43,991 nucleotides of DNA from Crenothrix polyspora (GCA_945877505.1 CAMDWT010000008.1:1-43991); one strand, 5' to 3'. Positions 1-11,000 are shown, counted from the stretch's first letter. A program made the numbers and translations. The notes: generated by a model not told the origin, from the letters alone.

Positions 1-48
1 GTAAGAATGGCACTGATGGAAGTAATTGATCGAATTCAACAGAATTGA
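1..48 (+). CDS. possible C-terminal end of an unidentified protein (partial)
   Basis: The first 16 codons read open in frame 1 and end in TGA at 46-48, giving a tail ending MEVIDRIQQN. It is too short to identify. If real, it belongs to cargo of the element whose integrase follows, and it converges on the end of that integrase gene. The only evidence is an open frame with plausible codons, so this is weak. Confidence 0.25.
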   Translation, partial: VRMALMEVIDRIQQN

Positions 49-92
49 AATTAAGATTGATTACTTATCATCCTTATTTGACTTCGAAACAT

Positions 93-1319
93 CTAAGCCT
101 CATTCTTGAGACTATCAAGATAATCTGACCAAGATTGCATCATACGCCGACGCTCATCTAGGTATTGCGCCCTGTTATAAGCCGCCCTCACTTGATCTCT
201 AGGTGAATGAGCTAATTGTCTTTCGATAGCATCAGGACTCCAGCCTTGTTCATTGAGTAGCGTTGATGCTGTTGTTCTAAAACCATGTGCGGTCATCGTG
301 TCAGAATCATAGCCCAATGACTTTAAAGCCGTTCTGATTGTATTATCTGACATTGGCCGACTATCACCTCGACTAGATGGAAAAACATATTGGCCAGCCC
401 CCGTAAGTGGTTTTATTCCCTCCAATATGGATATAGCTTGGGTTGATAGCGGTACAATATGATGGAAATCTGTTTTAGATATATATGGTCGCCACTCTTT
501 AGCATCCAAATCAATATCTGACCAAAGTAATTGTCTTATTTCTCCTGGTCTTTGAAAGAGTAGCGGTGATATTCTGAAAGCGGATTGCACAACAAAAGTA
601 CCTCTATAATTACCAATATCTCTAAGTAATTGCCCTACTTGACTAGGATCTATTATTGCTGCCCTATGCTTTACTTTTTGAGCCGGTATTTGTTTGGCTA
701 CTGGCTGTGAAGGGTCATATTCCGCACAATCATGAACAATAGCATAAGCAAAAACAGAGCTAATCTCAGCGTGGAGCCGATGCGCTGTTTCTAACTGCAT
801 TTTATGAATCAAGGGTTTTATCGCGGCTAATACATCGGATGATTTTATTTCTTTAATAGGCATATCTCCCAACACTGGAAACGCCAATCTTTCAAGCCTT
901 GAAGTTTTCTTAATTTGTGTTGTTTGAGATGTTAAATGAGCTATTGATGCTAACCATTGCCTTGTTAAGTCTGCAAAACTGTTTAGTATTGGCAAACCAT
1001 CGGCAACACGATCATTATTGGAAAGTGATAACTGTTGTGCTTTTTTCTTCTCAATTCTTAATGTATTGGGGTCAATACTGTTAGCAATGTTCTCGCTAGC
1101 ATCTTCTGTTTTGCGTCTTGCCGCATCTAATGTGACATTTGGATAAATGCCAAATGCCAATTTTTTCTGCTTTTTATTAAACGTGTAAATATACCGCCAA
1201 GACTTAGTGCCGTTTTTACTAACAAACAAAAACAGGCCTCCTCCATCATTAATCATGTAATCTTTTTCTTTCGACTTAGCCGTTCTATAAACCACGTCTT
1301 TATTGATATTCTTAGCCAT
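93..1319 (-). CDS. tyrosine recombinase / integrase (P4 type, DUF4102 arm domain)
   Basis: Site-specific integrase of 408 aa. Residues about 5-90 form the DUF4102-type arm-binding domain (GGGLFLFV..., ...KLAFGIYP). Residues 115-205 form a core-binding SAM-like domain and 220-400 the catalytic domain. The catalytic set is visible: Arg257 (in RPGE), His345 and Arg348 (HGFR), His371 (LAH) and nucleophile Tyr381 (AAYNRA). Length is normal and the gene looks intact. It is read away from tRNA-Leu, whose 3' end is the usual target of this family, so the rest of the element should lie to the left, outside the window. The SD AAGGA is part of a repeated box found four times upstream (see 1322-1381), suggesting autoregulation or arm-type binding sites. 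Confidence 0.95.
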   Translation of the reverse strand: MAKNINKDVVYRTAKSKEKDYMINDGGGLFLFVSKNGTKSWRYIYTFNKKQKKLAFGIYPNVTLDAARRKTEDASENIANSIDPNTLRIEKKKAQQLSLSNNDRVADGLPILNSFADLTRQWLASIAHLTSQTTQIKKTSRLERLAFPVLGDMPIKEIKSSDVLAAIKPLIHKMQLETAHRLHAEISSVFAYAIVHDCAEYDPSQPVAKQIPAQKVKHRAAIIDPSQVGQLLRDIGNYRGTFVVQSAFRISPLLFQRPGEIRQLLWSDIDLDAKEWRPYISKTDFHHIVPLSTQAISILEGIKPLTGAGQYVFPSSRGDSRPMSDNTIRTALKSLGYDSDTMTAHGFRTTASTLLNEQGWSPDAIERQLAHSPRDQVRAAYNRAQYLDERRRMMQSWSDYLDSLKNEA

Positions 1320-1321
1320 TT

Positions 1322-1381
1322 TATGTCCTTGATTATGTCCTTTTTTCTTACACTATACCAAAGGACATAAAAAAGGACATA
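1322..1381. promoter_or_regulatory. dyad of four AAGGACATA boxes upstream of the integrase
   Basis: Four 9-bp boxes: TATGTCCTT at 1322-1330 and 1334-1342, and the inverse AAGGACATA at 1361-1369 and 1373-1381. Each pair has a 12-bp period and the set is symmetric about 1351.5. A fifth partial box, ATGTCC, lies at 1393-1398. They cover the integrase promoter region and its Shine-Dalgarno site. Likely arm-type sites for the integrase and/or an operator; the function is inferred. Confidence 0.6.
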
Positions 1382-1423
1382 CTTTTGATTGGATGTCCGT
1401 GTATTTGACTACATTTCGCTGGA

Positions 1424-1462
1424 CAATAAAAAACCCACTAAGCCATATAACTTGCGGGTTCT
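1424..1462 (-). terminator. intrinsic terminator downstream of tRNA-Leu
   Basis: On the minus strand, AACCCGC pairs with GTGGGTT (one G-U pair) across a 15-nt loop, followed by a T-rich run. The sequence is nearly the same as the terminator after tRNA-Ser at 13188-13225, including much of the loop, so it looks like a genome-specific post-tRNA terminator. Confidence 0.65.
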
Positions 1463-1494
1463 TGTGCTTCTTTGGCTCTCTTAAAACCTTTGTA

Positions 1495-1579
1495 TGGTAC
1501 CGGCGGCCGGATTTGAACCGGCATGACTTGCGTCACCACCCCCTCAAGATGGCGTGTCTACCAATTTCACCACGTCGGC
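1495..1579 (-). tRNA. tRNA-Leu (anticodon GAG)
   Basis: An 85-nt class II tRNA with encoded CCA (1495-1497). D-arm GTGGTGAAATTGGTAGAC, anticodon loop TTGAGGG (GAG), long variable arm TGAC-GCAA-GTCA and T-arm GCCGG-TTCAAAT-CCGGC. The acceptor stem pairs except at position 5 (A) with 68 (C). It follows secG on the same strand, as in many gammaproteobacteria, and the integrase gene lies just beyond its 3' end. Confidence 0.95.
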
Positions 1580-1638
1580 ATATAATCTACGAAAATTTAA
1601 ACTTTTTTACTAAACCCTAATGACTTTAACTGAAGGGA

Positions 1639-2070
1639 TTATTTTGTAGTTTTTATTTCTTCTGCTTTAGGTACTTCAGTATTTTTTATTTCTGAACCAC
1701 TAACTGATTCAGTTGGTTTAGCTTCAGAAACAGCAGGAACATCTGATTCTAGATTAACCGCTGCTTGGCCTTCTACGACAGGCAGAGCTGTTGTATTTTC
1801 TGGCGTATCTGACGTCCCCATTAAATCAAAAGCCACACCTTTGTGACCATTAATCACAGCAAGACCTAAGCTTGTAATAAAAAACAAAGTGGCTAATGTA
1901 GCCGTCGCCCGTGACAAGAACGAAGCTGCACCCTGAGCACCAAAAACAGAGCCAGCAGAACCTGTGCCAAAAGCGGCGCCGGCATCAGCACCTTTACCTT
2001 GCTGCATTAATATTAAACCAATAATACCTAAACCCAGCAATACATGAATAACGATAATTACTTGATACAT
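1639..2070 (-). CDS. secG: protein translocase subunit SecG
   Basis: SecG assists SecYE/SecA-driven export across the inner membrane. The 143-aa product has two membrane segments (about residues 4-22 and 53-72) joined by the conserved GKGADAGAAFGTGSAGSVFG loop. After residue 80 comes a long hydrophilic tail rich in Glu, Thr and Val, about 60 residues, longer than the core of the family needs and typical of variable SecG C-termini. It starts 16 nt after tpiA, in a glmM-tpiA-secG-tRNA-Leu arrangement. Confidence 0.95.
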   Translation of the reverse strand: MYQVIIVIHVLLGLGIIGLILMQQGKGADAGAAFGTGSAGSVFGAQGAASFLSRATATLATLFFITSLGLAVINGHKGVAFDLMGTSDTPENTTALPVVEGQAAVNLESDVPAVSEAKPTESVSGSEIKNTEVPKAEEIKTTK

Positions 2071-2086
2071 GGAATTTAAAACTGCT

Positions 2087-2833
2087 CTAAATCGAGTGAA
2101 AAATCTTTAAAAAGGATTCCGCATCCAACGAAGCCCCACCTATTAAGCCACCATCAATGTCCGGCATGGCAAACAAGCCTTGCGCATTTTCTGGTTTTGC
2201 ACTACCACCGTATAAAATTTGGATTTTATCAGCAATTGTTTGATCTTTAGCCGCAATATACTGACGTATATAGTGATGAACTTCTTGCGCCTGCTCATCG
2301 CTTGCTGTTTTTCCAGTACCAATTGCCCACACGGGTTCGTATGCGATAACGGCTTTATTAAATGAACTGATACCTGCTAAATTAATAACCGCATCTAATT
2401 GCTCATTAATAACTTGAAAGGTTTGATCCAATTCGCGTTGTTCAAGCGTCTCACCTACACATAAAATCGGTGTAATATTCTGTTCTTGCGCTTGACAGTA
2501 ACGTGCTGCTACCGATTCGTTAGTGTCACCGTAATAGCTACGTCTTTCTGAATGGCCTACTAGCGCATATTGACAATCAAACTCTTTCAGCATGCTTGCT
2601 GATATTTCACCTGTAAAAGCACCCGATGATTTATCTGCAATGTTTTGCGAACCTAAGCCTAGCTGACTACCTTTTACAACTTCACTTACTCTTGGTAAAT
2701 AAACATAAGGCACGCACACAGCAATATCCGCATCACTTGCGCCTAATCCAGCAATAATGCCTTTTGCAAGCATCTCAGCACTCGCAAGAGTTCCATTCAT
2801 TTTCCAATTTCCGACCACCAGAGACCGACGCAT
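2087..2833 (-). CDS. tpiA: triosephosphate isomerase
   Basis: Interconverts dihydroxyacetone phosphate and glyceraldehyde 3-phosphate in the cytoplasm. Visible are the N-terminal VVGNWKMNG with the catalytic Lys, the catalytic His in GHSERR, the catalytic Glu in AYEPVWAIGTG and the phosphate-binding loops LYGGS and GLIGGASL. The frame is open to a GTG at 2848, but the ATG at 2833 (MRRSLVVGNW) matches family length (248 aa) and has GGGAG 8 nt upstream, so I chose it. It lies between glmM and secG. Confidence 0.95.
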   Translation of the reverse strand: MRRSLVVGNWKMNGTLASAEMLAKGIIAGLGASDADIAVCVPYVYLPRVSEVVKGSQLGLGSQNIADKSSGAFTGEISASMLKEFDCQYALVGHSERRSYYGDTNESVAARYCQAQEQNITPILCVGETLEQRELDQTFQVINEQLDAVINLAGISSFNKAVIAYEPVWAIGTGKTASDEQAQEVHHYIRQYIAAKDQTIADKIQILYGGSAKPENAQGLFAMPDIDGGLIGGASLDAESFLKIFHSI

Positions 2834-2890
2834 CAACATTACTCCCACATAGAACTAAACTGCTTATGATATAGGCTTATAGACTCTAAT

Positions 2891-4231
2891 TCAAGCACCT
2901 ATTGCTTTCTTAACGTCTTCTGCCAATTGTTCGGCAAATTTATTTACTAATTCTGCACATTCACCTTCTACCATAACGCGAATTAATGGCTCTGTTCCTG
3001 ACGCTCTAAGCAACACACGACCCTTATCACCCAGCTTTTTTTCCACTGCACGCACAGATTTTTGTATATCTTCATTATTATCTGTATTGATAGTGAGTGT
3101 TGTTTTTATATTAACCAAAACTTGCGGATATTTTTGCATACCTGACTTTAATTCATGCAAGCTTCTGCCGCTATCATGCATTTCACTCATAATCTGTAAT
3201 GCAGCAATTATACCGTCACCGGTCGTTGTTTTATCTAAACAAATAATGTGGCCTGAGTTTTCCCCGCCCAAAATTCCGTTATGCTCACTCAACATTTCTA
3301 GCACATAACGATCACCGACTTTCGCCCTTAATAATTTAATACCTAATTGCTTAAGTCCGTGCTCCATCCCTAAATTAGTCATCAAAGTGCCGACAACCGG
3401 CCCAGACAGTTGACCTGCATTTAATTTAGATTTTGCAATAATATAGATAAGCTCGTCACCGTCAACAATCTCTCCTTTATGATCAACCATGACTAAACGG
3501 TCACCATCACCATCAAGTGCAATGCCTATATCCGCCTGATGCGCTAGTACCTTAGCCGCCAACTTTTCTGGTTTAGTTGCACCACAGTCATTGTTGATAT
3601 TAAGTCCATTTGGTTCAGCGCCCATTACAATAACTTCAGCACCTACTTCGGTAAATACGTGGGGTGCAATATGGTAAGTCGCACCATGGGCGCAATCAAT
3701 AACGATTTTCATACCACTAAAATCAAATCGTGTCGGAATACTGGCTTTGCAAAACTCAATATAACGACCTGACGCATCAACTAAACGCTTAGCTTTACCT
3801 AATTTGGATGACTCTACTGTCGTCATCGGCGAGTCTATATACTTTTCGATTTTTCGCTCTACCTCATCGGGTAGCTTTGTACCTTGAACGGAGAAAAATT
3901 TAACACCATTATCATAATACGGGTTATGAGATGCGCTGATCACAATACCGGCTTTCGCCCTTAACGTTCGGGTTAAATAGGCAACGCCAGGCGTTGGCAT
4001 AGGCCCCAATAAACGGGTATCGACCCCTGCAGCTGATAACCCTGCTTCTAAGGCCGATTCAAACATATAGCCCGATATGCGCGTATCCTTGCCCACTAGA
4101 ACAAAACCATGACCTTCGTTAGCAAATACCTTTCCAGCAGCCCAACCCAGTTTTAATAAAAAATCTGCCGTTATCGGGGGCACACCAACCTTGCCTCTGA
4201 TACCATCTGTTCCAAAATATTTTCTCGTCAT
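2891..4231 (-). CDS. glmM: phosphoglucosamine mutase
   Basis: Converts glucosamine 6-phosphate to glucosamine 1-phosphate for UDP-GlcNAc, peptidoglycan and LPS synthesis. The 446-aa protein begins [11 protein letters not shown], has the phosphoserine loop [10 protein letters not shown] near residue 100, the Mg-binding loop DGDGDR near 240, the sugar-binding GGENSGH near 322 and the C-terminal phosphate loop [12 protein letters not shown]. Length matches E. coli GlmM. In many relatives folP lies between ftsH and glmM; here a terminator and a 165-nt gap are found instead. Confidence 0.97.
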   Translation of the reverse strand: MTRKYFGTDGIRGKVGVPPITADFLLKLGWAAGKVFANEGHGFVLVGKDTRISGYMFESALEAGLSAAGVDTRLLGPMPTPGVAYLTRTLRAKAGIVISASHNPYYDNGVKFFSVQGTKLPDEVERKIEKYIDSPMTTVESSKLGKAKRLVDASGRYIEFCKASIPTRFDFSGMKIVIDCAHGATYHIAPHVFTEVGAEVIVMGAEPNGLNINNDCGATKPEKLAAKVLAHQADIGIALDGDGDRLVMVDHKGEIVDGDELIYIIAKSKLNAGQLSGPVVGTLMTNLGMEHGLKQLGIKLLRAKVGDRYVLEMLSEHNGILGGENSGHIICLDKTTTGDGIIAALQIMSEMHDSGRSLHELKSGMQKYPQVLVNIKTTLTINTDNNEDIQKSVRAVEKKLGDKGRVLLRASGTEPLIRVMVEGECAELVNKFAEQLAEDVKKAIGA

Positions 4232-4349
4232 ACTGTTTCCACCCGTTACTCAACTTATACAAAACCCTAGTCTAGCTTGGATTATTATTAATTCTTAACT
4301 AAAAACCAAGAAAAAATAATATTTGTTTCTAAATACCATACGTTACATA

Positions 4350-4386
4350 AAAAAAAAGGAGAGGCATAAGCCCCTCCTTTTTGTTC
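4350..4386 (-). terminator. intrinsic terminator after ftsH
   Basis: Minus-strand hairpin AAAAGGAGGGGC-TTAT-GCCTCTCCTTTT (one bulge) followed by a T-run, 11 nt past the ftsH stop. It separates ftsH from glmM, so glmM-tpiA-secG should have its own promoter. The A/T flanks would also allow action on the other strand. Confidence 0.8.
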
Positions 4387-4396
4387 AATCTTAAAT

Positions 4397-6325
4397 TTAA
4401 CCTTGCTCAGCTGCTGGGCCTATTTTTTTTTCAGCTTTGCTGTCATCAAGGCCTTTAACGTCATCTACCTTAACATCACCACGAGGCGGCTTATCATCCC
4501 AACCTTGTGGATCTCTTACAGGCTTACGAGCCATTAGATCATCAATCTGATATTTATCAATCGTCTCATACTTCATGAGCGCCGCAGCCATCGCATGCAA
4601 AATATCAATATTTTCTTTTAGTAGTCGCTCAGCTCTTTCGTAATTTCTATCAATAAAAGAACGAATTTCTTCATCAATAGTGTGCGAAGTTTCTTCTGCA
4701 ACTGTTTTATGTTGCGTTACAGAACGCCCCAAAAACACTTCTCCCTCTTCTTCACTATACGACAATGGACCTAATCGTTGTGACAAACCCCATTTAGTCA
4801 CCATATTTCTTGCTAATTCTGTAGCGCGTTCAATGTCATTAGAAGCCCCTGTACTCACTTGCTCCCATCCAAAAACGACTTCTTCAGCAATACGTCCACC
4901 GTACAAGCTAGATATCATGCTATCTAACTTTTGTTTGCTGGCACTATATTGATCTCTTTCTGGCAGAAACATAGTGACACCTAGCGCTCTTCCTCTAGGC
5001 ATAATGCTAACTTTATAAACTGGGTCATGTTCAGGCACCAATTTACCAACAATAGCATGACCTGCTTCATGATAAGCCGTCATGGTCTTCTCTTTTTCAT
5101 CCATGACCATTGTGTGTCTTTCGGCACCCATAATTAATTTGTCTTTGGCTTTTTCCAAGTCTGACATACTAACCACACGCTTATTCATTCTAGCGGCAAA
5201 TAAAGCAGCTTCATTAATTAAATTAGCTAAATCAGCACCAGAAAAACCTGGAGTTCCTTGCGCTATATATTTAATCTGCACGTCATCATCAAAAGGAACT
5301 TTTTTCATATGAACACTGAGTATCTGTTCACGACCCTTAACATCGGGCAAGCCTACTGTTACTTGGCGATCAAAACGACCTGGACGTAATAAAGCTTTAT
5401 CTAAAACATCAGGACGATTAGTTGCTGCAATAACAATAATGCCTTCATTACCCTCAAAGCCATCCATTTCAACCAATAACTGGTTTAAAGTTTGTTCTCG
5501 CTCATCGTTACCGCCACCCAAACCCGCTCCACGTTGACGCCCAACGGCATCAATTTCATCAATAAAGATAATACAGGGCGCATGTTTTTTAGCTTGTTCA
5601 AACATATCACGAACGCGAGAAGCGCCAACACCTACAAACATTTCTACAAAATCTGAACCAGAAATAGTAAAAAATGGCACTTTAGCTTCACCCGCAATTG
5701 CGCGCGCTAATAAAGTCTTACCCGTTCCAGGAGGGCCAATCATCAGGGCGCCTCTTGGGATCTTACCGCCTAACTTTTGATATTTGGCAGGATCTCTAAG
5801 AAAGTCAACCATCTCAACGACTTCTTCTTTCGCTTCATCACAGCCGGCAACATCGGCAAAGGTTATTTTAATCTGGTCTTCTTCCAGCATCCGAGCTTTA
5901 CTTTTACCAAAGCTCATCGCTCCACGACCACCAGCGCCACCGCCCTGCATTTGTCGCATAAAGAAAACCCAAACTGCAATTAACAACAACATAGGTCCAA
6001 AAGAAACCAAAAGTTGCATTAACATTGAAGGCTGTTCAGGTGGAACCGCTTTAATATCAACCCCATTTGCCAACAAATCATCAATTAAATGCGGATCATT
6101 AGGTGCGTAAGTTTTAAAGAGCTGGCCAGATTGCGTCTTGCCTTTAACAATGTGCTCATCAATCATTACTTGCTGAACCTGACCCGACTTCACCGAAGCG
6201 ATGAATTGCGAATAGGATAGCGATGAATCGATTTTCTCTCCTTGTGAGCCAAAATTATTAAATAAGGACATCAATACAACCGCAATGACTACCCATAAGA
6301 CTATATTTTTCATCATATCATTCAC
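4397..6325 (-). CDS. ftsH: ATP-dependent zinc metalloprotease FtsH
   Basis: Membrane-anchored AAA+ protease that degrades misassembled membrane proteins and regulators such as LpxC or sigma-32 (family knowledge). Two membrane segments (about 8-24 and 103-123) flank a periplasmic domain. The AAA module has Walker A GPPGTGKT (197-204), Walker B IIFIDE (252-257) and the SRH arginines in RPGRFDR. The zinc site is HEAGH (419-423). 642 aa, the usual length, with a poorly conserved charged tail. rlmE lies upstream on the same strand with about 150 nt between them. Confidence 0.98.
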   Translation of the reverse strand: MNDMMKNIVLWVVIAVVLMSLFNNFGSQGEKIDSSLSYSQFIASVKSGQVQQVMIDEHIVKGKTQSGQLFKTYAPNDPHLIDDLLANGVDIKAVPPEQPSMLMQLLVSFGPMLLLIAVWVFFMRQMQGGGAGGRGAMSFGKSKARMLEEDQIKITFADVAGCDEAKEEVVEMVDFLRDPAKYQKLGGKIPRGALMIGPPGTGKTLLARAIAGEAKVPFFTISGSDFVEMFVGVGASRVRDMFEQAKKHAPCIIFIDEIDAVGRQRGAGLGGGNDEREQTLNQLLVEMDGFEGNEGIIVIAATNRPDVLDKALLRPGRFDRQVTVGLPDVKGREQILSVHMKKVPFDDDVQIKYIAQGTPGFSGADLANLINEAALFAARMNKRVVSMSDLEKAKDKLIMGAERHTMVMDEKEKTMTAYHEAGHAIVGKLVPEHDPVYKVSIMPRGRALGVTMFLPERDQYSASKQKLDSMISSLYGGRIAEEVVFGWEQVSTGASNDIERATELARNMVTKWGLSQRLGPLSYSEEEGEVFLGRSVTQHKTVAEETSHTIDEEIRSFIDRNYERAERLLKENIDILHAMAAALMKYETIDKYQIDDLMARKPVRDPQGWDDKPPRGDVKVDDVKGLDDSKAEKKIGPAAEQG

Positions 6326-6473
6326 AAAAACACCCTGTACCTGGAAGGCTCCCGGTTTTAAAAAATCTAAATTGATTATATCAGGAGTTAACTTTCCTGA
6401 CTGTCGTTATTTATAGGGAACTCACCTAAACCAAGCAATTTCCTTGTGTCGCAGATATATGGGCTGTATATGA

Positions 6474-7091
6474 TTATTTAAACCCTTTAGCCAAAATATA
6501 TACCTCATTACTTCTTGGTCTTGATGCTTTTGGTTTTCTGATGACGACTTTTGAAAAAGAACGTTGAACTTCATTCTGATAGGCTTCAAAGCCTTCACCA
6601 TGAAACAACTTAACCAAAAAACAACCATCTTTAGTCAAAACCGATCGGGCTGTCTCTAAAGCTAACTCACCCAAATAAATTGCACGGGGCTGATCAACCC
6701 CCCTATTGCCACTCATATTTGGTGCCATATCTGACATTACCAAATTAACAGGCAAATCTTCAAGAACCTCATTAAGCTGATTTAATACTGACTCCTCACG
6801 AAAATCACCTTGAATAAAATCAACGCCCTCGATAGCATCCATTGGCAGAATATCCAACGCAATTAGTTTGTTTTTTTTTCCTAGTAACTGCCTTGCAAAT
6901 TGTGACCATCCCCCGGGAGCAGCACCTAAATCAACAATATTCATCCCAGGTTTTATCAACTGGTCTTTTTCTTGAATCTCCTTTAACTTAAACACGGCTC
7001 TGGAGCGATAACCTTGTGCTTGAGCCATTTTGACATATTCATCTTCAAAATGTTCAGCCATCCAACGACTACTACTTTTACTTCGACCCAT
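6474..7091 (-). CDS. rlmE: 23S rRNA (uridine2552-2'-O)-methyltransferase RlmE/FtsJ
   Basis: Methylates U2552 of 23S rRNA in the 50S subunit. The product from ATG 7091 ([15 protein letters not shown]) is 205 aa, close to E. coli RrmJ. The SAM-binding loop [13 protein letters not shown], the [11 protein letters not shown] motif and [10 protein letters not shown] with the catalytic Lys are all present. The frame is open to 7181, but the extra 30 residues are not family-like and would overlap the divergent yhbY start, so the shorter start is preferred. Only 48 nt separate it from yhbY, so divergent promoters overlap; TATAGTGTATAGTG sits there. Confidence 0.95.
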   Translation of the reverse strand: MGRSKSSSRWMAEHFEDEYVKMAQAQGYRSRAVFKLKEIQEKDQLIKPGMNIVDLGAAPGGWSQFARQLLGKKNKLIALDILPMDAIEGVDFIQGDFREESVLNQLNEVLEDLPVNLVMSDMAPNMSGNRGVDQPRAIYLGELALETARSVLTKDGCFLVKLFHGEGFEAYQNEVQRSFSKVVIRKPKASRPRSNEVYILAKGFK

Positions 7092-7139
7092 AATTTGTTG
7101 TATAGTGTATAGTGATTTTTTTTGATTTAGGAATAATGA

Positions 7140-7406
7140 GTGAACTCTGCAGATAAGAAAAAACTTCGAGCTGCGGCTCATGCTTTAAACCCTGTGGTCA
7201 TGATTGGGCAATCAGGCCTAACTGAGGCAGTACTAGCTGAACTTGAACAGGCGCTTAATACGCACGAACTGCTTAAAGTAAAAGTGCGTGCAGAACGGGA
7301 TGAGCGCAAATTAATTTGTGAAAAAATGTGTGCAAGTACAGGAGCAGATTTAATTCAGTCTATTGGTCAAATCGCGGTTATTTATCGATTAAATCCAAAT
7401 AAGTAA
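7140..7406 (+). CDS. yhbY: YhbY-family RNA-binding protein (CRM domain)
   Basis: An 88-aa single CRM-domain protein associated with 50S ribosome assembly in E. coli. The family core [16 protein letters not shown]...[14 protein letters not shown], the ELLKVKV strand and the terminal [12 protein letters not shown] are visible. Translation starts at GTG 7140; a nearby ATG at 7135 is out of frame. It diverges from rlmE and converges on greA, with a perfect inverted repeat between yhbY and greA. Confidence 0.93.
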   Translation: MNSADKKKLRAAAHALNPVVMIGQSGLTEAVLAELEQALNTHELLKVKVRAERDERKLICEKMCASTGADLIQSIGQIAVIYRLNPNK

Positions 7407-7410
7407 GCCA

Positions 7411-7447
7411 ATTATAGCGAAAGAAACTTTATTTCTTTCGCTATAAT
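7411..7447. terminator. perfect 16-bp inverted repeat between convergent yhbY and greA
   Basis: Arms 7411-7426 and 7432-7447 are exact complements (ATTATAGCGAAAGAAA and its inverse) around a 5-nt loop. It lies 4 nt after the yhbY stop and 12 nt before the greA stop. It can act as a bidirectional terminator; the A/T-rich arm ends supply U-rich tails on both strands. Confidence 0.75.
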
Positions 7448-7459
7448 GCTGTTAATCAA

Positions 7460-7936
7460 TTAAATATATTTAATTGAAATAATCTCATAATCAACATTAC
7501 CACCCGGTGCTTTAACCGTAACAACATCCTCAACTTCCTTACCAATCAATGCCCTTGCAATTGGCGATCCAATCGATATTCTGCCTTCTTTAATACTGGC
7601 TTCGTCTTCACCGACAATCTGATACGTTACCTTTCTCTCCGCGTCTATATCTTCTATTTCTACCGTGGCGCCAAAGACTACTCTGCCATTTGCATCGACC
7701 TTGGTAATATCAATAATTTGTGCATTAGAAAGCTTCCCTTCAATTTCTGAAATGCGTCCCTCAGCGAAACTTTGCTGCTCCTTTGCAGCATGATATTCTG
7801 CATTTTCTTTTAAATCACCATGGGCTCTGGCAGTAGCAATAGACTCAATAATGCGCGGACGCACGACTGATTTTAAATTATCTAATTCTAGACGTAATTT
7901 TTCTGCACCTTTAACAGTGAGAGGCACTTTATTCAT
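7460..7936 (-). CDS. greA: transcription elongation factor GreA
   Basis: Rescues backtracked RNA polymerase by stimulating transcript cleavage. The 158-aa protein has the N-terminal coiled coil (residues 8-75) with the acidic tip region around [14 protein letters not shown], then the FKBP-like C-terminal domain ([31 protein letters not shown]). Length is standard. It is downstream of carB on the same strand (71 nt gap), an order widespread in gammaproteobacteria. Confidence 0.97.
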   Translation of the reverse strand: MNKVPLTVKGAEKLRLELDNLKSVVRPRIIESIATARAHGDLKENAEYHAAKEQQSFAEGRISEIEGKLSNAQIIDITKVDANGRVVFGATVEIEDIDAERKVTYQIVGEDEASIKEGRISIGSPIARALIGKEVEDVVTVKAPGGNVDYEIISIKYI

Positions 7937-8007
7937 TTTTAAACTCCATTAATAAATTCTAAGCGAGGTACTCTCTGAAAAACCTAAATCAGTCGCACCT
8001 TATCGCT

Positions 8008-11000
8008 TCAAATCAAACTTTTATGCAAATCCTGCAAGCAATTTACATCGCCCGCATCTAATTCACCTAACGCATAACAAGCCGCTCTTGCGCCAGCCAT
8101 TGTCGTGTAATACGTTACTCTATGCTGTAGAGCTTCTCTACGCATCGTGAATGAATCTGAAATTGCTTTTTTACCTTCTGTGGTATTAATAATTAACTGG
8201 ATTTGATCATTCTTAATCATATCCACGGTATTAGGTCGCCCTTCATTAACCTTATAAACCACTTCGCAAGGAATACCTGCATCTTTAAGAAACTTTGCTG
8301 TACCCCCTGTTGCGACTATTTCGTATTTTTTATCAACTAACATTCTAGCAATATCAGGTGCTTTTGCTTTATCAGCATCACGAATACTGATGAGTACCTT
8401 ACCGCTGTCATTCAAATTAACGCCTGCCGCGCGTTGCGACTTAGCAAAAGCCTCACCAAAGGTCTTACCAACGCCCATTACTTCGCCTGTCGATTTCATT
8501 TCAGGCCCCAATAAGGGATCAACACCTGGGAACTTAACAAAAGGAAATACCGCCTCTTTAACCGAATAGTAACTAGGAATACGTTCCTCAGTTACACCTT
8601 GCTCCGTTAGTGTTTGTCCAACCATCACACGAGCTGCAATCTTTGCTAAGGGATAACCCGTTGCTTTCGATACGAATGGTGCCGTACGTGACGCTCTGGG
8701 ATTAACCTCGAGGACGTAAATCTCTTCACCTTGAATCGCAAATTGAGTATTCATAAGGCCTCTAACACCTAGCGCCTCTGCCATTTTGGCAACTTGTTCA
8801 CGCAACTTATCCTGGATTTCTGGCGCCAAATCATAGGGCGGCAATGAACAAGCTGAATCACCTGAATGCACACCTGCCTGCTCAATATGTTCCATCAAAC
8901 CGCCAATCAAGACCCGCTCTCCATCATAAATAGCGTCAACATCCATTTCTACTGCATCATCAAGAAAACGATCTAGCAATACCGGTGCATCATTAGAAAC
9001 ACTAACAGCTTCTTTCATATAGCGCTGCAAGCCTTCTTCATTAAAAACAATTTCCATACCACGACCACCCAAAACATAGGAAGGTCTTACCACTAAAGGA
9101 TAACCTAAATCTTTTGCCGCATTAACCGCCTGTTCAACAGAGCGTGCTGTTGCATTTGGTGGTTGTTTTAAGCCTAATCTTTCTAATAATTTTTGAAAGC
9201 GCTCGCGATCCTCAGCTAAGTCAATTGAATCAGGCGATGTACCAATAATTGGTACTCCCGCTGCTTCCAACGCTCTAGCTAATTTCAAGGGGGTTTGACC
9301 CCCGTATTGAACAATTACACCTTTAGGTTTTTCAAGATGGACAATTTCAAGCACATCTTCTAGCGTTAATGATTCAAAATACAATCGATCTGAGGTGTCA
9401 AAATCCGTTGAAACGGTTTCTGGATTACAATTAACCATGATGGTTTCATAGCCATCTTCACGCAAGGCTAGGGCCGCATGCACACAACAATAATCGAACT
9501 CGATACCTTGACCAATTCGATTAGGGCCACCACCAAGAATAATAATTTTTTCTTTATCTGAAACTCTCGCCTCACATTCTTCTTCGTAAGTTGAATACAA
9601 ATAAGCCGTGTCTGATGAGAATTCAGCTGCACAGGAGTCTATTCGTTTATAAACAGGGCGAATGTTTTGCTTATGACGTACATTTCGTACTTCAGTTTCA
9701 GAGGCATCCAGTAATTTGGCAACACGCAAATCTGAAAAGCCTTTTCGTTTTAGCTTATAAAGCTCGCCATCCTTCAATGTTGATAAGGTTTTAGTCGCCA
9801 ACGATTGTTCAGTAATAATTAGATCTTCAATCTGCGCCAAAAACCATGGATCAATTTTGGAAGCGTCATGAACTTCACTTAACGTCATTCCACTGCGGAA
9901 CGCATCTGCGACATACAATAATCGATCTGGTCCTGGGTGACGCATTTCCCTTTGCATCTTTTCTTTAGCATCATCAGCTGTTAGATCAACTATTTCATCA
10001 AGACCGCTAATACCTATTTCCAACCCACGCAATGCTTTCTGCAAGGACTCCTGAAAAGTACGGCCAATTGCCATAACTTCGCCCACCGACTTCATTTGTG
10101 TCGTCAATCGATCATCGGCTTGAGGGAATTTTTCAAACGTAAAGCGCGGTACTTTAGTCACTACGTAATCGATAGTCGGCTCAAATGATGCGGGCGTTGC
10201 TCCGCCTGTAATCTCATTTTTAAGCTCATCTAGGGTGTAACCAACGGCCAATTTAGCCGCGACTTTAGCAATTGGAAAACCAGTCGCTTTAGAGGCTAGC
10301 GCAGATGAGCGAGATACACGCGGGTTCATCTCAATAACAATCATACGACCATCAACTGGATTAATCGCTACTTGAACATTAGAGCCACCGGTATCAACAC
10401 CAATCTCACGTAAAACAGCCAACGAGACATTTCGCAGAATTTGATATTCTTTATCGGTCAATGTTTGAGCGGGCGCTACCGTGATTGAATCACCTGTGTG
10501 CACACCCATCGGGTCAAAATTTTCAATGGAACAAACAATAATACAATTGTCCTTTGAATCTCGAACGACTTCCATTTCATATTCTTTCCAACCCAATACT
10601 GACTCTTCAATCAATAACTCATTGGTAGGCGATAAATACAAACCACGCTCACAAATTTCAACAAATTCTTCTTTATTATAGGCAATACCACCGCCGCTTC
10701 CACCCATCGTAAAAGAAGGGCGAATTACCGTTGGATAGCCGACTTCTTTCTGGGCCGCCAGTGCTTCTTCCATAGAATGAGCTGTTTTTGATTTTGCGAC
10801 TTCATAACCAATACGCTTCATAGCGTCATTAAACAACTGGCGATCTTCCGCTTTGTTAATAGCTTCTTTAGTCGCGCCAATCATCTCAACATTATATTTT
10901 GCCAACACACCATGCGCGTCAAGATCTAATGCGCAGTTCAATGCTGTTTGACCACCCATCGTTGGTAAAATAGCATCGGGACGTTCTTTGGCGATAATTT

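Noticed and set aside
1393-1620. 75-aa plus-strand ORF
   Set aside because: It runs antisense through tRNA-Leu and its terminator; the protein is a translation of tRNA sequence.
6422-6628. 68-aa minus-strand ORF overlapping the 3' end of rlmE
   Set aside because: Different frame over a well-supported methyltransferase gene; no own SD or family.
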